A stretch of DNA of 64,000 nucleotides from Cyclospora cayetanensis (taxonomy: Eukaryota > Apicomplexa > Conoidasida > Eucoccidiorida > Eimeriidae): positions 1 to 64,000 of the forward strand of contig NW_020312040.1 of the NCBI RefSeq assembly GCF_002999335.1. Direction: 5' to 3'. Positions 33,982 to 47,063 of the stretch are shown here, in pieces. Below the pieces are notes generated by a model. It was not told the origin of the DNA. It saw nothing but the letters and a program-made list of their open reading frames with translations, and did not search any database. Made by a program: the position numbers and the translations under genes. Numbering within the stretch: position 1 is the first letter of the stretch; each line of letters starts with the position of its first letter.

Positions 33982-36900
33982 TACAGAGAGTGCTAGACAG
34001 ACAGACAGACAGATAGACAGACAAAGAGGGAGACAGACCGCAGGGCATACAATGAGCGGCCCATCAGAAAGCTGGATACTGCACACCTTTGATGTGGTCT
34101 TTTACCCGATCTACTGATTCTCTTGTATGTCTTTTGTGCGTTTTTTCCTTAGGATTGCTATCGCCTCTGCTAGGCCCTGAAGGCTTTGGAAGTTCCCTCA
34201 GCGTAGCTGCTGCAGGCACTCTGCAGTTGGCTTCAGTGGCGCAGCAGGGGGATTCAACGAAGGCTTCTTCATCTCCCCTGTTTTTGACAGATCTTCTTCA
34301 GAGGGAGCGTCAACTAGCTGCTGAGGCCTATGCAGTGCTTCTCTTGCGTTGCATGCGTCACCTCTCTGCCAACATAGTCTGTGAGAGTCGGCTCGCCAGA
34401 GAAGCGCCGGAGAGAGGCCTCCCCACGAAAGAGGAAGACCTTTCAGAGCTCACACAAACGGGGAGACAGTCCCTCAAAAACGGCCTTGACATGAAGGGCC
34501 GTGTCACCTCAGACTCCTCCGAAGGCAACGCACTCGGATATACACCAGGAAGACACCTAGGAGGCCCTTATCCCTGCCAAGAAGAAACGAACGGGCTACA
34601 CTACAAGAGTAGGCCACTAGAGCGGTTGCCTGAGCGAAAGGATCTTGAAAAGGGGGTTCTAGCGCGGCTCCCGAGAGGCTAGAAACAGCAGGGGGGTTAC
34701 TGTGAGGGTTGACAAATGCATAGCAGGAGCAGTATGAGCAGCAACAGTATGAGCAGCAACAGTATGAGCAGCAGTATGATGAGCAGCAATATAGGCCTGG
34801 GGGTGTGAGTGTCTCGCGTGTGAGTTGTGTCTTTTGTGCAGTCCCCTCGATTGGGGTGTCTGCCGTCCCTCTTCCAGCAGTAACACTCAGCAGCTCGGGC
34901 AGCAGTAGCATGCGGGGAGATTGTTTGCCTCCTCCCCGGCTGGCTCGAGACTTTGCCAAATCGTTGAAGAAGGCCTTGTCAGTAGTGCTGGAGGGCTTTT
35001 GGAGTTATGGGGACTGGCCCCAGCTAGCTATCTGCATGCACCTGGCGTTTTTTTCTCGGTGAGGCTTTGGAAGGTGGAGCGTATTTTTTGCATCGGCCGT
35101 TGTAGAAGGAAACTCGCATGGCGAATGCGGGGAAGGGGGAAGCGGAGGAGAGGGCAGTGCGTCATGTGCATAGCGCGTAATTGCACCCCTCTGGCCTTTT
35201 CCTTGCTGCACAGGCTGCTCTGCCTCCCCGCGTTTGTGTCTCTCGACATGTTGCTGCCCCTTCTCCACTCCTCGAGACTGCATCTTCTCCACGCGTGGGC
35301 TCTCCTCGCTGTAGCCTTGAGAAACTCGCCCCTTTCTGGAGGTTCTCAGAGATTACCAGGACCGGGTGGAGTGGAGCGGCTCACAGGCAGTCCCCATGCC
35401 ATTCTGCTTTCAGCTCGGCTAAGGGAGCTTGTGCAGAACCAGACCATGAATCCTCACGAACGTGTCCTCTGCATTCGGTAAACTCTGAGTTTTGCGCGCT
35501 GGACTGCGGTTTGAGCGGAGACAGCAGCAGCTGCTGCTGTCTCCGCTCAAACCGCGCATGTCGAGGCCTCTTACGGGGGGCCCCTCTGCCCGCTCAGGCA
35601 TCACTCCGCCATATCCCACCATACTGCTTGGAATTCGATTTTTTTCGCAGGTGGTACATGGCCTTAATGCAACACCCCGACTTCTGTGCAGCCTTCGCGG
35701 GAAGCTCTCCTACAGTCTTCTGCCCCTCAGCGAGCGACCCCCCCTCTGTGAAAGAGCAGCTGCTACAGGCCCTCCTTCTGCACTGCTGCAGGAGCAATTC
35801 CAGCTGGCGGGGTGCCGCTGCAAACCTGTTCGACGTCTGCGGAGTCATGTACGAGTTCAAAAGGCCACGCAGCGCTCCCGAAGTGCATGCAGTAGTCTTC
35901 AGATTCTTGCTCAGGAGCAGCTTGAGATCCCCGCTTGCCTGCCAGCAACTCCAGGCTTTCCTCTGCGAGAACCTCCGGTAATAAGGCCACACTCTCCGGC
36001 GATCCAGACCCACTCGCAAGCTTCTTAGATGCTTGTTGATAAAGAGAAAGAAGACAGACACACGTTCTGCCCTGAAGCTCGACAGATCGATTGGTCAAAA
36101 AGGCCAGCCCTTGCAGCCGCTGGGGATGTTGATAAAGGCCCCTTTGTTCACGCACTTTGGGGCGGCACAGAGAGGCTTCTGTACTGCCTGCTGCTGGAAG
36201 CACGAATTATTTTGGAAATTCCTCCAAAGAAAAGCGCAGAGGAGCTTGTTCTCGACGCTTGCGTGTGCGGGTGCACTCAGATGCCATCCCGTCGAATTGG
36301 AGGCGAGCGTGTTGCTGTTGCTGCATCATGCGTCTCGCGCGGCTGAGGCTTCGCTTCAAGGCTCTTCCTCCCCTGCGCCTTGTGCTTCCTGCGGAAAGAG
36401 AGGGCCTTGTCAGTGCCTTCAAAAGCCTCAGAAAAAGCCGCCGGAGCCCTCTGTGTGCGAGTCTCTGCTGCTCCCCCTTGCGAGCTTCTTAGAGACGCTT
36501 GAGCCCCCCGAAGACCTTGTGTATTTCTCCTCCCTGATCTTCGAGCTGTCTGTACACCGCGGCATCCCTCCGCAGCGGCTCCTGCCGCTGCTCAGACGTC
36601 TCAGCCTTACTGCAGCAGCAACAGATAAGGCGGACGGCAGGCGGAGCTGGCACGCTGCACTTTGTCTCCTCGCCGTGATTAAGCAGGTCCGCAATGCCGT
36701 TCTTGTCACCCCGCTAGAGACACCTTGAAGCCTTCGTAGGGGTGGCGTGCCAGAGTCGGCTGGTTAAAGCCGAAGGCGCATGACAACAGACTGCATGCAG
36801 GACGTATGTGCAGGGTGGGAGGGACGGGCGGGGGGGTCGGGAGGGTCTCTATTCCCGAAAGGAAGCTCCAAAGGGGCCCTCTTGCTCTTGACCCAGGGGC

Positions 36901-39900
36901 CCCCGTGTTGCTCGTGGGGAGAGAGCGAGGCACCAGTGTGGGGTGGCGGTTATCCTGCAAAGTGGCTTTAGCAATTTAAAAAACTCGCTGTTCGTGTGCT
37001 TGCTGCCCCCCAGCTGCTACAAACACACAGGGGGAGCAGCGAGATACGGGAAGGAGTCGGACTTCTGCTACAGGATCTCGCGCAGGGCCGGGGGGGATTC
37101 GACTGTCGACAGGAGGCTGCCTTGCTCCTCTTGGCTCTTCATTATGCGAGCGATCGGGCTCTTCGTGAGGCTGCTTTCCTTTCCCTTGTTGTCTGATGCA
37201 GTCAGCGTATCTACTGCAGCTGTAGCGGCGTGTACGCAGGATTGCTGGTGCTGCAGCTCTCCCCATCTGAGAGAATGTGTGCCTCTTTCCTGGAGCTGTG
37301 CCAATGCCCCCTGCTTGTACCTCTTGCAGTTGCCTTGTTGACTGTGACTGGAGGGGAGGCAAGCGGCCTCGTTGAGCGGTACCTCACACATGTTGCGCCA
37401 CCACAGTATAGGTAAGCGCGATCTTGCGCTTGAAGAGAAAAGTCATCCATCTTGTTGCTTTGTGCCAGCCGCGGAGGTGATGCTGTCATTGCATGCTGCG
37501 TGCTAAGCGGCGTCTTCGTGCTGCTGAGGAACTCGCAGCTCTCCTCCCGCTGCTTTTGAGTATTTGTCTCGGGGCCCCAACAACGTGCATGCATGCAGCT
37601 TTAGAATTTTGCCACAACACCCCGAACCGCAAGCGGCAGGCTGCATGCGTCTGCGCAGATTCGAGGGGCCTGTGCCGTTTATAACCCTCATCAAATCAAC
37701 TCAGGAACGTCGCATCCTCTGTGGACTCCTCGATCAGCAGGCTGCCTTCTTCCTGACTCCCCCAGCTGCCTCAAAGGGCCTTCTCCAGTCTCTTGAAGTG
37801 GCTGCTTCAACTGAAGAGCCACACCAAGGGGGCAAACGTGGGATTTCTTGCTTCCAGGAGGTCTACGAGCAAGTGCACGGGGAGGCTGCTATTGAGGTGC
37901 TCCTCATGGGGATTCAATTGTTGCCGTTTTTCTTCGCCATGCGTTTTGCTGCTGCCGTCGCTTGCGCCTTTCCAGGCAGAAGGGGCGCAGGCTACGAGCA
38001 AGTCGTGGGGAAGCCTCTGGAGGTGGCTTGTGTCTTTTCGTGCTTTTCGATGCTGCAGGCTTTGGTCTATGGCGAGACCCCTCCAACTTGCCGTCCTGAT
38101 CTGCCTCGTGTTCTTTCCGCTGAGCGTCTTCGCAGCCTTTTCGGGGGGACCGCCTCAGCAGTAGAAGCCTACTACGACTTTGTCGCCTCACACGCCTTCT
38201 CTGTGTGCCTCCCTTTCCGCCTGCGCGTCGTTGAGGCCCCTCCAGAGGGCCTCTGCAGGGCCCCTCTTGGGGGCCCCCTTCCTGCGGGGGGGGGGCCCTC
38301 TACCTCAGGCCAAGAACAGGGCCTCATGGCAGCGCAGGAGGCACTCCGGATGCGCTCTCTTTACGCCATCGAGTTGTTCTTCTCGCACTGCCCCTCTTAC
38401 CGTCCACTCCACAGTGTGTGCATCCCTTTCCTACAGAGCCCTCTGAGTGCACTGCCCGACAGCCCCTCCATGAACTGTTCCCCAGGAGACAGGGATACGC
38501 CGACGGAAGAAGAAGCTCGGATGCTCCGAGAAGCCTCCGAGGATGCCTTTCCATTCGACTACAAGATCATTCTCAAGTACAAACACCTACGAAAAAATCC
38601 CTGCCGCTCTATGGGCTGCTTTGTAATATCCCTTTCAAAGGCTACTGCTGCTTTAAAAGCAGCAGCAGCAGCACTGCACCAACAACAACCGGTGCTGGAG
38701 GGAGCTCCTTCTGAAGGAGTGCCTAGTGTCTGTGTCTGTCTGCATGTTTATCTGTATGTCTGTGTCTCTCTGCATGTTTGTCTGTATGTCTGTGTCTCTC
38801 TGCATGTTTGTCTGGTTGCTGGCTTGGGGTTGCATGTGGTGCGTTATGTGGTGCATGTGCGTCTATTGGAGCATGGATGAGTCGTTGATGTGGCTTCCTA
38901 GTGTTTTCGTTCTCCTGCTTTCCCACTTTGCATGCGCTTGTGGCTGCTCGGAATGCTGAGCATTGTGCAGGCTACTTCCTGTGGAGCCCGTTCCAGCAGT
39001 ATTCTCAGTTGGACTTCGTTTCAGCGACTCTCAAGGCGCTGCATACTCTGGCAGTCTGCAGCCATTCGCCGTCTCATTCCAGGACCTGTTCCTGCCGGTG
39101 CATGTCGGGCTGGCTGCTGCAGCACTCCCCTCGCAGCTGCATTGCGATCGCTTTGTTATTTTCCTTCTTCTGCCTGTTTACTCTCTCGGTTCATGGGCGC
39201 TAGAAATGTGTTGCGCTGTAGCGGAAAGGGGCGTCAGCCAGCGGGGGGAGGGCTGGGGGTGGGAAGATGCTGCGCGTGCCTGACTCCCTGTGCTCGACTC
39301 TCCTGGCTCAAGTCTGCATTTTTTCGTGCATGCATTCTTCTGCATTCGGTTGCCTCCTGTCTTCAGATATGCGCCCCAGCAGAATTTCGAGCTGTGCTGT
39401 TCCAGACCATTTGGAGCCGTAGAGACACCGCAAGATCCGTCAAGGTATATGAGGGAGGTGCTCGTAACGGTTCGGGATTGAGGGGCTGTGGCGGTCTCCA
39501 TCCGCCTTCCACCTTTTCGGGGGATATACAGTTCAAATTAAGAACAAATAGCTCACATTTTTGTGGCGCTTGTGTGCGGGGATGCAGACACTCGACCTGG
39601 AGAGTTCTGTAGTGAAGCGAATGATCCAGATGTCTCTCAGTCCGTTTTTGATCGAAGAGAGCATCACGCTGGAGCCCGAGACATTCGACTATTCTCGAGT
39701 GCGACTCTCTGTGCTGCTGGATCTGTGCAAAGCCTACTGGTGATGCATGCGTTGTTTTTTTTCGCAAGGAAACACGCACGCCCGCATGCTCGAACAAACA
39801 CACAGCTCAGAGTGTCATGGCCCCATGCGCATGCAAATGCAGAAACGCGGCTCAGAGACTTGACGCATGCGTGTTCCATCTTCGCACAGCGCACGCGTCC

Positions 39901-40670
39901 CTGTTTTAGACACTGGCTGCTTTGCATGTGGGTGTTGTGTCTGTACACTCGATATAGGCTGTTTGCATGCATGAATTCACACGGCAGATACGCAGCAGGG
40001 GTGGCCTGTTGAGAGTGGTGTCTGAGGATGCTTGCAGGATCAGTGGCTGCATGAGACAACTGAGGAAGGGCATGCAGCCCCAAACCCCGTCTATTCCTCC
40101 GAGTTTGCTCTAGGCCCCCCTGACATCGAGGCCCCTGGAGGCTCCCCCGTGCCTGCTGAGCATGCGCCAGCGAGCTATTCTTCTGGAGTGGGGGGACAGG
40201 AGGTAGCGCCAGCAGGGGAAGGAGAAATGCACAGGGGCCCTCCCCTCATGGGGGCCTGCGATGTTTTCGTGGATGAATACTTTGATGGCCAAATTCCTTA
40301 TAGTGAAATTCTAACGAACCTTAAATACCACACAGAGGGCACCTGTGAAAAGACCCCAGGAGGAGGGCCCCAGACTATACGAGGGCCCCAGCTTGAGACA
40401 CTGCATGCCCTGATATTCCTGCCTCCAAAGTTCCACCTGCTGCTAAGGTTTACTATCTCTCCGAAGACAGCCATCGTCCGTTGTGCTACAGACAGGTGGG
40501 AGACCCTCGGCTATCTGGATGCCTTCTTTTCTAAGATGTATGCGCTAGCCACCTCAGAGCTTCCCGAAGGAGGGCTGCCGGAGATGCTTCCGCATCCACA
40601 CCACAGTGGACATGGCTGCCCCCCAGTCTCCCCTTCCCCCTGCGCCGAACCGGGGGCATTCCGAGTATAA
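32436..40670 (+). CDS. Large multi-exon protein, candidate AP-5 complex beta subunit
   Basis: Exons 32436-33708, 34153-34380, 34842-35058, 35214-35477, 35651-35977, 36086-36686, 37014-37164, 37240-37411, 37659-38753, 38971-39217, 39367-39444, 39588-39710 and 40038-40670 join in consistent phase. The ends of the tenth and twelfth are the least certain. After a Ser/Pro-rich N-terminus, the helical region has FACTCLEELELAYPGLLSPL, like AP5B1, followed by repeated Leu-rich helices. The tail has FPFDYKIILKYKHLRKNPC, EFRAVLFQTIWSRRDTARS and FHLLLRFTISPKTAIVRCAT, resembling an adaptin appendage. AP-5 acts at late endosomes. The assignment is from remembered family patterns; a different helical-repeat scaffold remains possible. 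A Ser run (AGC codons) at 33369-33412 and many GGGGCCCC words are expansions inside the coding sequence. Confidence 0.5.
33369..33412 (+). repeat. (AGC)n triplet run coding for poly-Ser
   Basis: About 14 near-perfect AGC codons in exon 1 of the AP-5-like gene, a typical homopolymeric amino-acid repeat. Confidence 0.95.
33857..34035 (+). repeat. (AG)n and (GACA)n microsatellite
   Basis: AGAGAG, GACAGA and ACAG runs in intron 1 of the AP-5-like gene (33709-34152). The mirror-image CTGT array occurs in ApiAP2 intron 2. Confidence 0.95.
34715..34790 (+). repeat. CAGCAGTATGAG short tandem repeat
   Basis: About five copies of a 12-15 base unit (AGCAGCAACAGTATG) in intron 2 of the AP-5-like gene (34381-34841). 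Confidence 0.85.
35506..35555. repeat. Perfect 50-bp palindrome, 25-bp arms, no spacer
   Basis: The left arm GCGGTTTGAGCGGAGACAGC plus AGCAG is followed directly by its exact reverse complement. The centre is AGCAG/CTGCT. It lies within intron 4 of the AP-5-like gene (35478-35650), 28 bases after the donor and 95 bases before the acceptor. Confidence 0.95.
38721..38813 (+). repeat. 28-bp tandem repeat with a donor-like word in each copy
   Basis: Three partial copies of TCTGTATGTCTGTGTCTCTC plus TGCATGTT. Each carries GTATGT, a strong 5' splice site. Only the copy at 38754 keeps the phase needed for the next exon (38971). Confidence 0.8.
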
Positions 40671-42068
40671 GGGGGCTCCAAGCGGCAGCCAGGGAGAAGT
40701 AACGAACAAAACCCCAGTCTTACTGCGAAAAAGTGCTACTACACGACATGGGGTTTCAGGTCTTCTACGGTGTACGAGTGCAAATTTTTATTGGCACTTT
40801 GAAGCATCCTAACAGACTAGTGACTTGCAACAAAGAAAAAAAGTAAAAAGCATCGCTTTGGGCGCCCTCGGGCGTCGATCGCCGTTTTTGTTGTACATTA
40901 AGAGACAGCTGAGCCAAGCCTTGAAGTAGAGGCCATGATGGCACTTCGCCCGTTTTCCTCGAGCGCCTGCGTCTCGCGCCTTATCCCGAAAGGCGATCGG
41001 GTGGTCCTAATGCGTCATGACAGACAGGAGGGCATTGTGTAGTGGGGCAAAGCCTTGGATAGTGAGTTCCGATAGTCTATTGGAAGCAGGGGGAGTGGAG
41101 CGTGAGCGATCCTTTTTTCATGAACTGGTCTGGTGGTATGTATTCCCGGCCCCCACCCACCCATGGGCCTCGTACATGAGCCTGCGTAGCACTGAGGGCC
41201 TCTAATGGGCAGCCTTAAAAGCACGAACCTCGGTGTTAGATGAAGCCGTGCAGTGGACGTAAATTGGCTTGCGTGTAGCGAATGACTCTCTCTTCGTTGA
41301 AGGTTACAGGCACTCGACTGTTCTTACAGGAGTGGAGTTACGGAATTCGGGCTAGAATGCTGAGCTACAATATACATCAGGGAGCACATACACAGAAGGA
41401 ATGTTAACAGCGGACCTAGACGTGCGGCACCGAACCACTGGCCTTGATGGACTGCTAGGCGCTGCTGGCAGAACGTTAAGATGTACGGGATGCAAGCAGA
41501 GTGCAATCTCAATTCATGTGCATCTTATGATTATTTAAGTAGAAATACTCAATTTTACTGCCTATCTAAATGGTGTTTTGCCTCGAATATTCACAAAAAC
41601 TCATGTCACCACAGTTGGTCGTTCCTGTGCTCTCAGTCCACCACCGTATGGCTAGGAACTGAGATATATCGTATTTAATCTCAACCGGACCCTTTTTTCC
41701 TCTCCCCTCTTTGCTTCCTTTATTTTTTTGTATTGTATTCTTCTTTAATGACCACATTCCTCCCCATATTCCCTTACTACACTCTCAACCCGCCTACACC
41801 CAAAGCGGCCTGCATGCATGCCTCTGCTTCTACAACGAATCTCGGTCCTTCCTGCATTTGACCCATGGCGAAGGCCCCTCGCTTACCAGGAGGAGAGGGT
41901 AGGGGCGTGTGAGGCCTCCGACAACGCCGCTGAAGCTGCCCATGTCCCTTGAATGTGTACACACACGCACATACACATACACGTACACATACGTGAACGT
42001 TGCGACTTGTATGGCCGGTGCAACGATCCCGTGGTCTTACGACCTCTCAGGAGCTCTCTTCTGCATCA
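40671..42068. other. Intergenic region
   Basis: Holds the 3' UTR of the AP-5-like gene and the promoter of the CRT gene. No exon can be supported. An open stretch in the CRT frame reaches back to 42000, but without ATG. Confidence 0.6.
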
Positions 42069-43223
42069 ATGCATCCATCTGCAGGGGAAGCTGCTGGTAT
42101 CCCCTCTCCCAGGAGGCCTCAAAGCCGCGCCAGCACGGGGGTAAGCGAAGGACTGCGCAGCAGGGAGTCTTCCTCTCCCGCCTCCACCGCAAATGGAAAG
42201 CAGCTCCCCGCCAGTCCCACAGGAGATGCTCGGGAAGATGAGGCTCTCCCCTCAATGGCGCACTCTGCAGAGGGGGCCTCACCTACAAGGGGGGGGGCCC
42301 CTTGCTCGTTCCAGAGTGTCCAGCGTGCAAATGCGCCGCTCGCAGACAGCCTGCATGGACCCTTCCAAGGTGTACCGACAGTGTGCTGGCCCCTCACGAC
42401 TGCCGAAGCTCGGAATGCTCCGTGCGCCGCGTTTTCGACTTCCTGCTTGCGGGGAAATTCCAGGGGAGGCCTCAACAGCAGGGGAGCTCCCCGTAGGACA
42501 CCTGTCGTGTTGCCCAGTGCAGTGTTTCCCTCTGGCATGGCCGATCGAGAAGTTTACACCTATTTGCCGGATGTTGAATTCTGCAGCAGTGCTGACGAGG
42601 GCGAAGGCAACTTTCCGCGGGTTCAAAACGGCAGCTTTGTTGGCGGCAGTCGTAGATCTTCGCCAGCTGGACGGGAAGGCCCTATGTCTTGCATTCGTTC
42701 AAAAGTTTCGCTGTATCTACACCTAGCCATCCGCCGCCTGACCTTAGGTCTTCGTTTTGTGCTGTTTTGGCTGCATGCGAACCAAAGACCACTCAAAGTC
42801 CTTCTGTACATGGCAGGGCTGCTAATCTCCTCTACCGGAAATACCATTGCTTTCAAGTAAGACACCCTAGACACAAGTGGAATTTGCTCATGAGCTTTAC
42901 ATGGCAGACAACGAAGGGGGGGGTAGACAACGAGGCTCCGATTCGGTAGAAGCCGCTCTTCTCCCCCTCGATGGAATACGAGGCGCCTCTAGAAATATTT
43001 TGCTTCACAGTAAATGAACGCCGTGGCCGTTCTTATGAATGTCTCCAAGAACGTAATTGGAAAAAGCTCCTGCATGGGCACATATATGGAGTGGGGAGAC
43101 GAGGGGCGCATTGCGGGTCCGGCCGGCTGCAGCAATACTGGTCGTGAGATTGAAGGTTCATGTGCTGTGTGTATGTATGTGTATGTGCATGTATATGAGC
43201 GTATGTGTGTGTGTATGTATGTA

Positions 43224-43263
<40 letters not shown>

Positions 43264-46200
43264 AATGTATGTACATATGTATGTGTATGTGTATGTATGT
43301 ACGTATGTATATGTATGTACATATGTATGTGTGTATGTATGTGTATGTACATATGTATGTGTGTATGCATGTGTATGTATATATGTATGTGTGTATGTAT
43401 GTGTATGTACATATGTATGTGTGTATGCATGTGTATGTATATATGTATGTGTGTATGTATGTGTATGTACATATGTATGTGCGTATATATGTGTATGTAC
43501 ATATGTATGTGTATGTGTATGTACATATGTATGTGTATGTGTATGTACATATGTATGTGTATGTGTATGTACATATGTATGTGTATGTGTATGTACGTAT
43601 GTGTGTGTATGTGTATGTACGTATGTATGTGTATGTGTATGTACATATGTATGTGCATATGTATGTATATGTACATATTTATGTGTATGTACATATGCAT
43701 GTACGTATGTGCAAATGGCTGTCTATGTGGGTTTGTTTATGTACAGGCGGATGTTGGATAAGATGCCGAATTATTCGGGGTTTCTGAATCAGCTAACGAA
43801 TTTTGTTTTTATTCCGATTTTTGCGGCGTTTTGTCTCTACCAGTATTCTCAGGGAAAGCTTTCCCAGGTGATTTTTTTGAATATGGTGGGGGGTTAAGGA
43901 AGGCAGCGTTGCGTGACTCGCATCTTGTGAGGCGTGCAGACGTATAGAAAGAGGAGCGAGGCCTCTTGAGTGCAAGAGTGGTGGTATGCGATTTCGTGTT
44001 CCGAGGTGTGCAACAGTGGAGTGTAATGTGTTTGAGTGTGCGTCTAGGAGGTGCTGCGTTTTCCGAAGAAGAATTTTGCGCTTATGGGATGCCTTGATGG
44101 ACTCTGCGGTATTATGGCAGTGGTCGGCGGTGTACATACATCAGGTGCTTGGGAGCTTGGGGGGTAGTATCGCGCTTTGGGGTAGCTGTCGAGCGCGCAT
44201 TCTAAATGGCAGGGGAGGTCGATACATAAACGGCTCGAGAAGTTGCGCTGAGACAGGAGCCTCAAACAGTGCATCTCGTGAAGCAACTAGCTAGCTGACG
44301 AGGGTTGCGTGTTGGGGTGAGATGAGAGTATTCCCATCAGGTGCGCATTGGCGCCGGAGGGGGTGTGGGGTTGAAAGTCAAAGCCAGTTTGCCGTTTGGT
44401 GCTCGACCTGTGCAGGAACGGCTCAAGTAGTTCTGTCTCAGCTAGGCATCCCCGTGATGCTGCTGCTTTGTTGGTTGATGCTCGGCAAGAAGTAAGCCTT
44501 TCGTGGGTTGCGGGAGTGGCATTTCGGATTCTGCCGTCGCTCCAGCGAATGCATGCGCACTTTCCCAGCATGTGTGTGGTGGTCAGTTGTGCGCTGGGTG
44601 GTGGGGTTGCTGATGATGTGTAGGTACAACGCCATTCAACACCTCGGTGCTGCTGTCATCATCATGGGAGTTCTGGTAGTGGAGAGCCCTGGCTTATTGC
44701 ACCCGAATAAGGAGGACAGCAACAATGTGCCCTTCTTCAATCTCCTTTTTCTGCTATCTATCCTCGTGAGCTTTTTTTCTCCCCCAGCGGTAGCCGTAGT
44801 CTATGCCGTTACAAACGGCCGGTGTAGTCAGGGGTGAACCGCTGTGCGGAGGCGAGGCTCTCTCGCGGTAATTCGAAAAGAATCCCACCACAAGGCATAA
44901 TTCTAATCTTAAAGGCCTCACCCTGTCTCTTGTGTCTCTTCCTCCGGTAATTTGAATTTGTCCCTTCAGCCAAGCAGTCTATCGTACGTGGTTAAGGAGA
45001 TCGCATTTCGCGGGGTGCAGATGAATACTTCGTTCCTTCAATTCTGGGTGGCTCTCTTCCAGTTTTTCGTCGGCTTCATTCTTCTGCCCGTCACCTCCCT
45101 ACCGCTGCTTGGAAGAGGTATGCGATCGTGCAGAGATCGCACACGAGGTTCAAATCGCGGTATCCTTCGCGGAAACAGCCGCGAGACACGGATATCCTAC
45201 ACAGTCGGGTAGCATTGGTGCTCTCCTCCCAAAAAACCGTCCCTTTTATCCTCCTTCCCGCCGCTCAGGGCATCTCTCTTAGCTTCTGTTTCTCAACGTT
45301 GCCTCTCGCGCGAGGCTAGGCAGGCCGTAGCGACACCCCCCGACCCCCCTTCTTCCCCCTCTTACGTGTCTGCTGCCTGCTGTCGGATTCTTCAGAAGTT
45401 GTACCCCTCGCAGAGCTGTGGACTCGTCTGATCAATGGTGGAAAATGCCTCTTTGGCATCAGCATCATCGTACCGCCTGTGAGGAAGTCTCTCGGGTCCA
45501 GCCCCTGCTGAGCGACGTGCTGTCTTCTTCTGCCCCTCTCAGATGTTTGGATGCTCAGAAAAATCGACTCGGTATCCAAGATCTTTCTTCGGTGTATTCT
45601 GTCTGTGCTGCACTTGGCGCACAGGAATGCGGCCCAGTCTGGGGAGTGCCCTGTGATTTCTGCGAAGGCGCATGGGTAAAAGTCGCGAGTCGGGCATGTT
45701 TTATATTGCCTTATTACTCTTGATTGTAAAGGCTTCGTCTGCTTGCTGCGCGAGCCACCTTTCGGTGCTTCATCCCCCGTAGATGGCGGAGTGTCTAGAC
45801 ATCTCTTCTTGGCCTCGCTGAGCCTTCACCGGGTGCCTCCCGCCCTGTGACACGCTGAGCGAGCGCTCCCCTGTTGTGGGCTGTACAGGTGGAAGTGCTT
45901 GTCTATGTTCTATTCAACTTGATTTACAACGTCTGCTCAATGCTGGTACGTTTTCAAGGAGCCGGGGTTTTTCGCGAGACTGAGGCTTTGCGCGGATGCA
46001 AGAAGAGGCCTTTTGCAGCCAAAGAAGCGGGCTAGCTGCTGCCTCTTTTTGGCTGTCGGAAATCGCAAATGCAACTCCAAGGCTGTGTTTCTTTGCAGGT
46101 ACTGAAGCACTGTGGAGCCACTGTGCTTTTCCTCATAATGACAGTCCGCCTCCCGCTGACTTCCATGGCATTCTACTCAAAGCTTATCGTGGTAAGCGAA

Positions 46201-46294
46201 CACCTGCCTCGAGACTTGGGAAGGCGAGGCCTTTTTCACAAGTCTTGCGCTGTTACGCTAAAACATCTGCAGCAGCAGTTGCAACAGCGGGGGG

Positions 46295-46331
<37 letters not shown>

Positions 46332-47026
46332 TTTGCTCACCAAGATGCACGAAGCAAAAACGCTCTAAAACTGTCTCCTCGTGAGGCGTGCACAAACCCA
46401 ACACTCTCAATCGTAGGGCTTCTCCGCTTCGCGTGCTCGCACAGGGAGACAGCGCCGTTCCAGCGAAGGCTACGGACTTTTTCGGCCTGGTACTTCCCTC
46501 GCACTCATACACGCCAAACTCAAAATTGTGTCTCTGTGTCTGTATGTGTGTCTCTGTGTGTGTCTGTATGTGTGTCTCTGTGTCTCTGTGTGTGTGTCTG
46601 TGTATGTGTGTCTCTGTGTCTGTATGTGTGTCTCTGTGTCTCTGTGTGTGTGTCTCTGTGTGTGTCTGTATGTGTGTCTCTGTGTCTCTGTGTGTGTGTC
46701 TCTGTGTTTGTGTGTGTCTGTATGTGTGTCTCTGTGTCTGTATGTGTGTCTGTATGTGTGTCTCTGTGTCTGTATGTGTGTCTATGTCTCAGTGTGTGTC
46801 TGTGTGTCTGTATGTGTGTCTGTGTGTGTGTCTCTGTGTCTGTCTGTCTGTATGTGTCTCTAAGTGTCTCTGTCTCTCTGTGTGTCTCTATGTCTGTGTC
46901 TGTCTGTGTGTCTGAGTGTCTGTATGTGTCTCTATGTCTGTGTCTGTCTGTGTGTCTGAGTGTCTGTATGTGTCTCTAAGTGTCTCTGTGCGTCTGTGTC
47001 TCTCTGTCTGTGTCTCTATGTGTGTG

Positions 47027-47063
<37 letters not shown>

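Noticed and set aside
33827..34086. Minus-strand Ser/Leu/Val-rich frames
   Set aside because: Translations of the AG/GACA microsatellite in intron 1 of the AP-5-like gene.
37493..37684. Helical-looking frame LRAAEELAALLPLLL
   Set aside because: Skipping it joins exon 8 to the exon at 37659 in the correct phase and no phase-compatible splice pair includes it. It was a close call.
43014..43897. Cys/Val/Tyr/Met-rich frames over the GTAT array
   Set aside because: Microsatellite inside CRT intron 1; flanking exons join in phase across it.
45118..45190. Possible tRNA gene (GGTTCAAATC word)
   Set aside because: The flanking bases do not form a T-stem, and the site lies in CRT intron 6.
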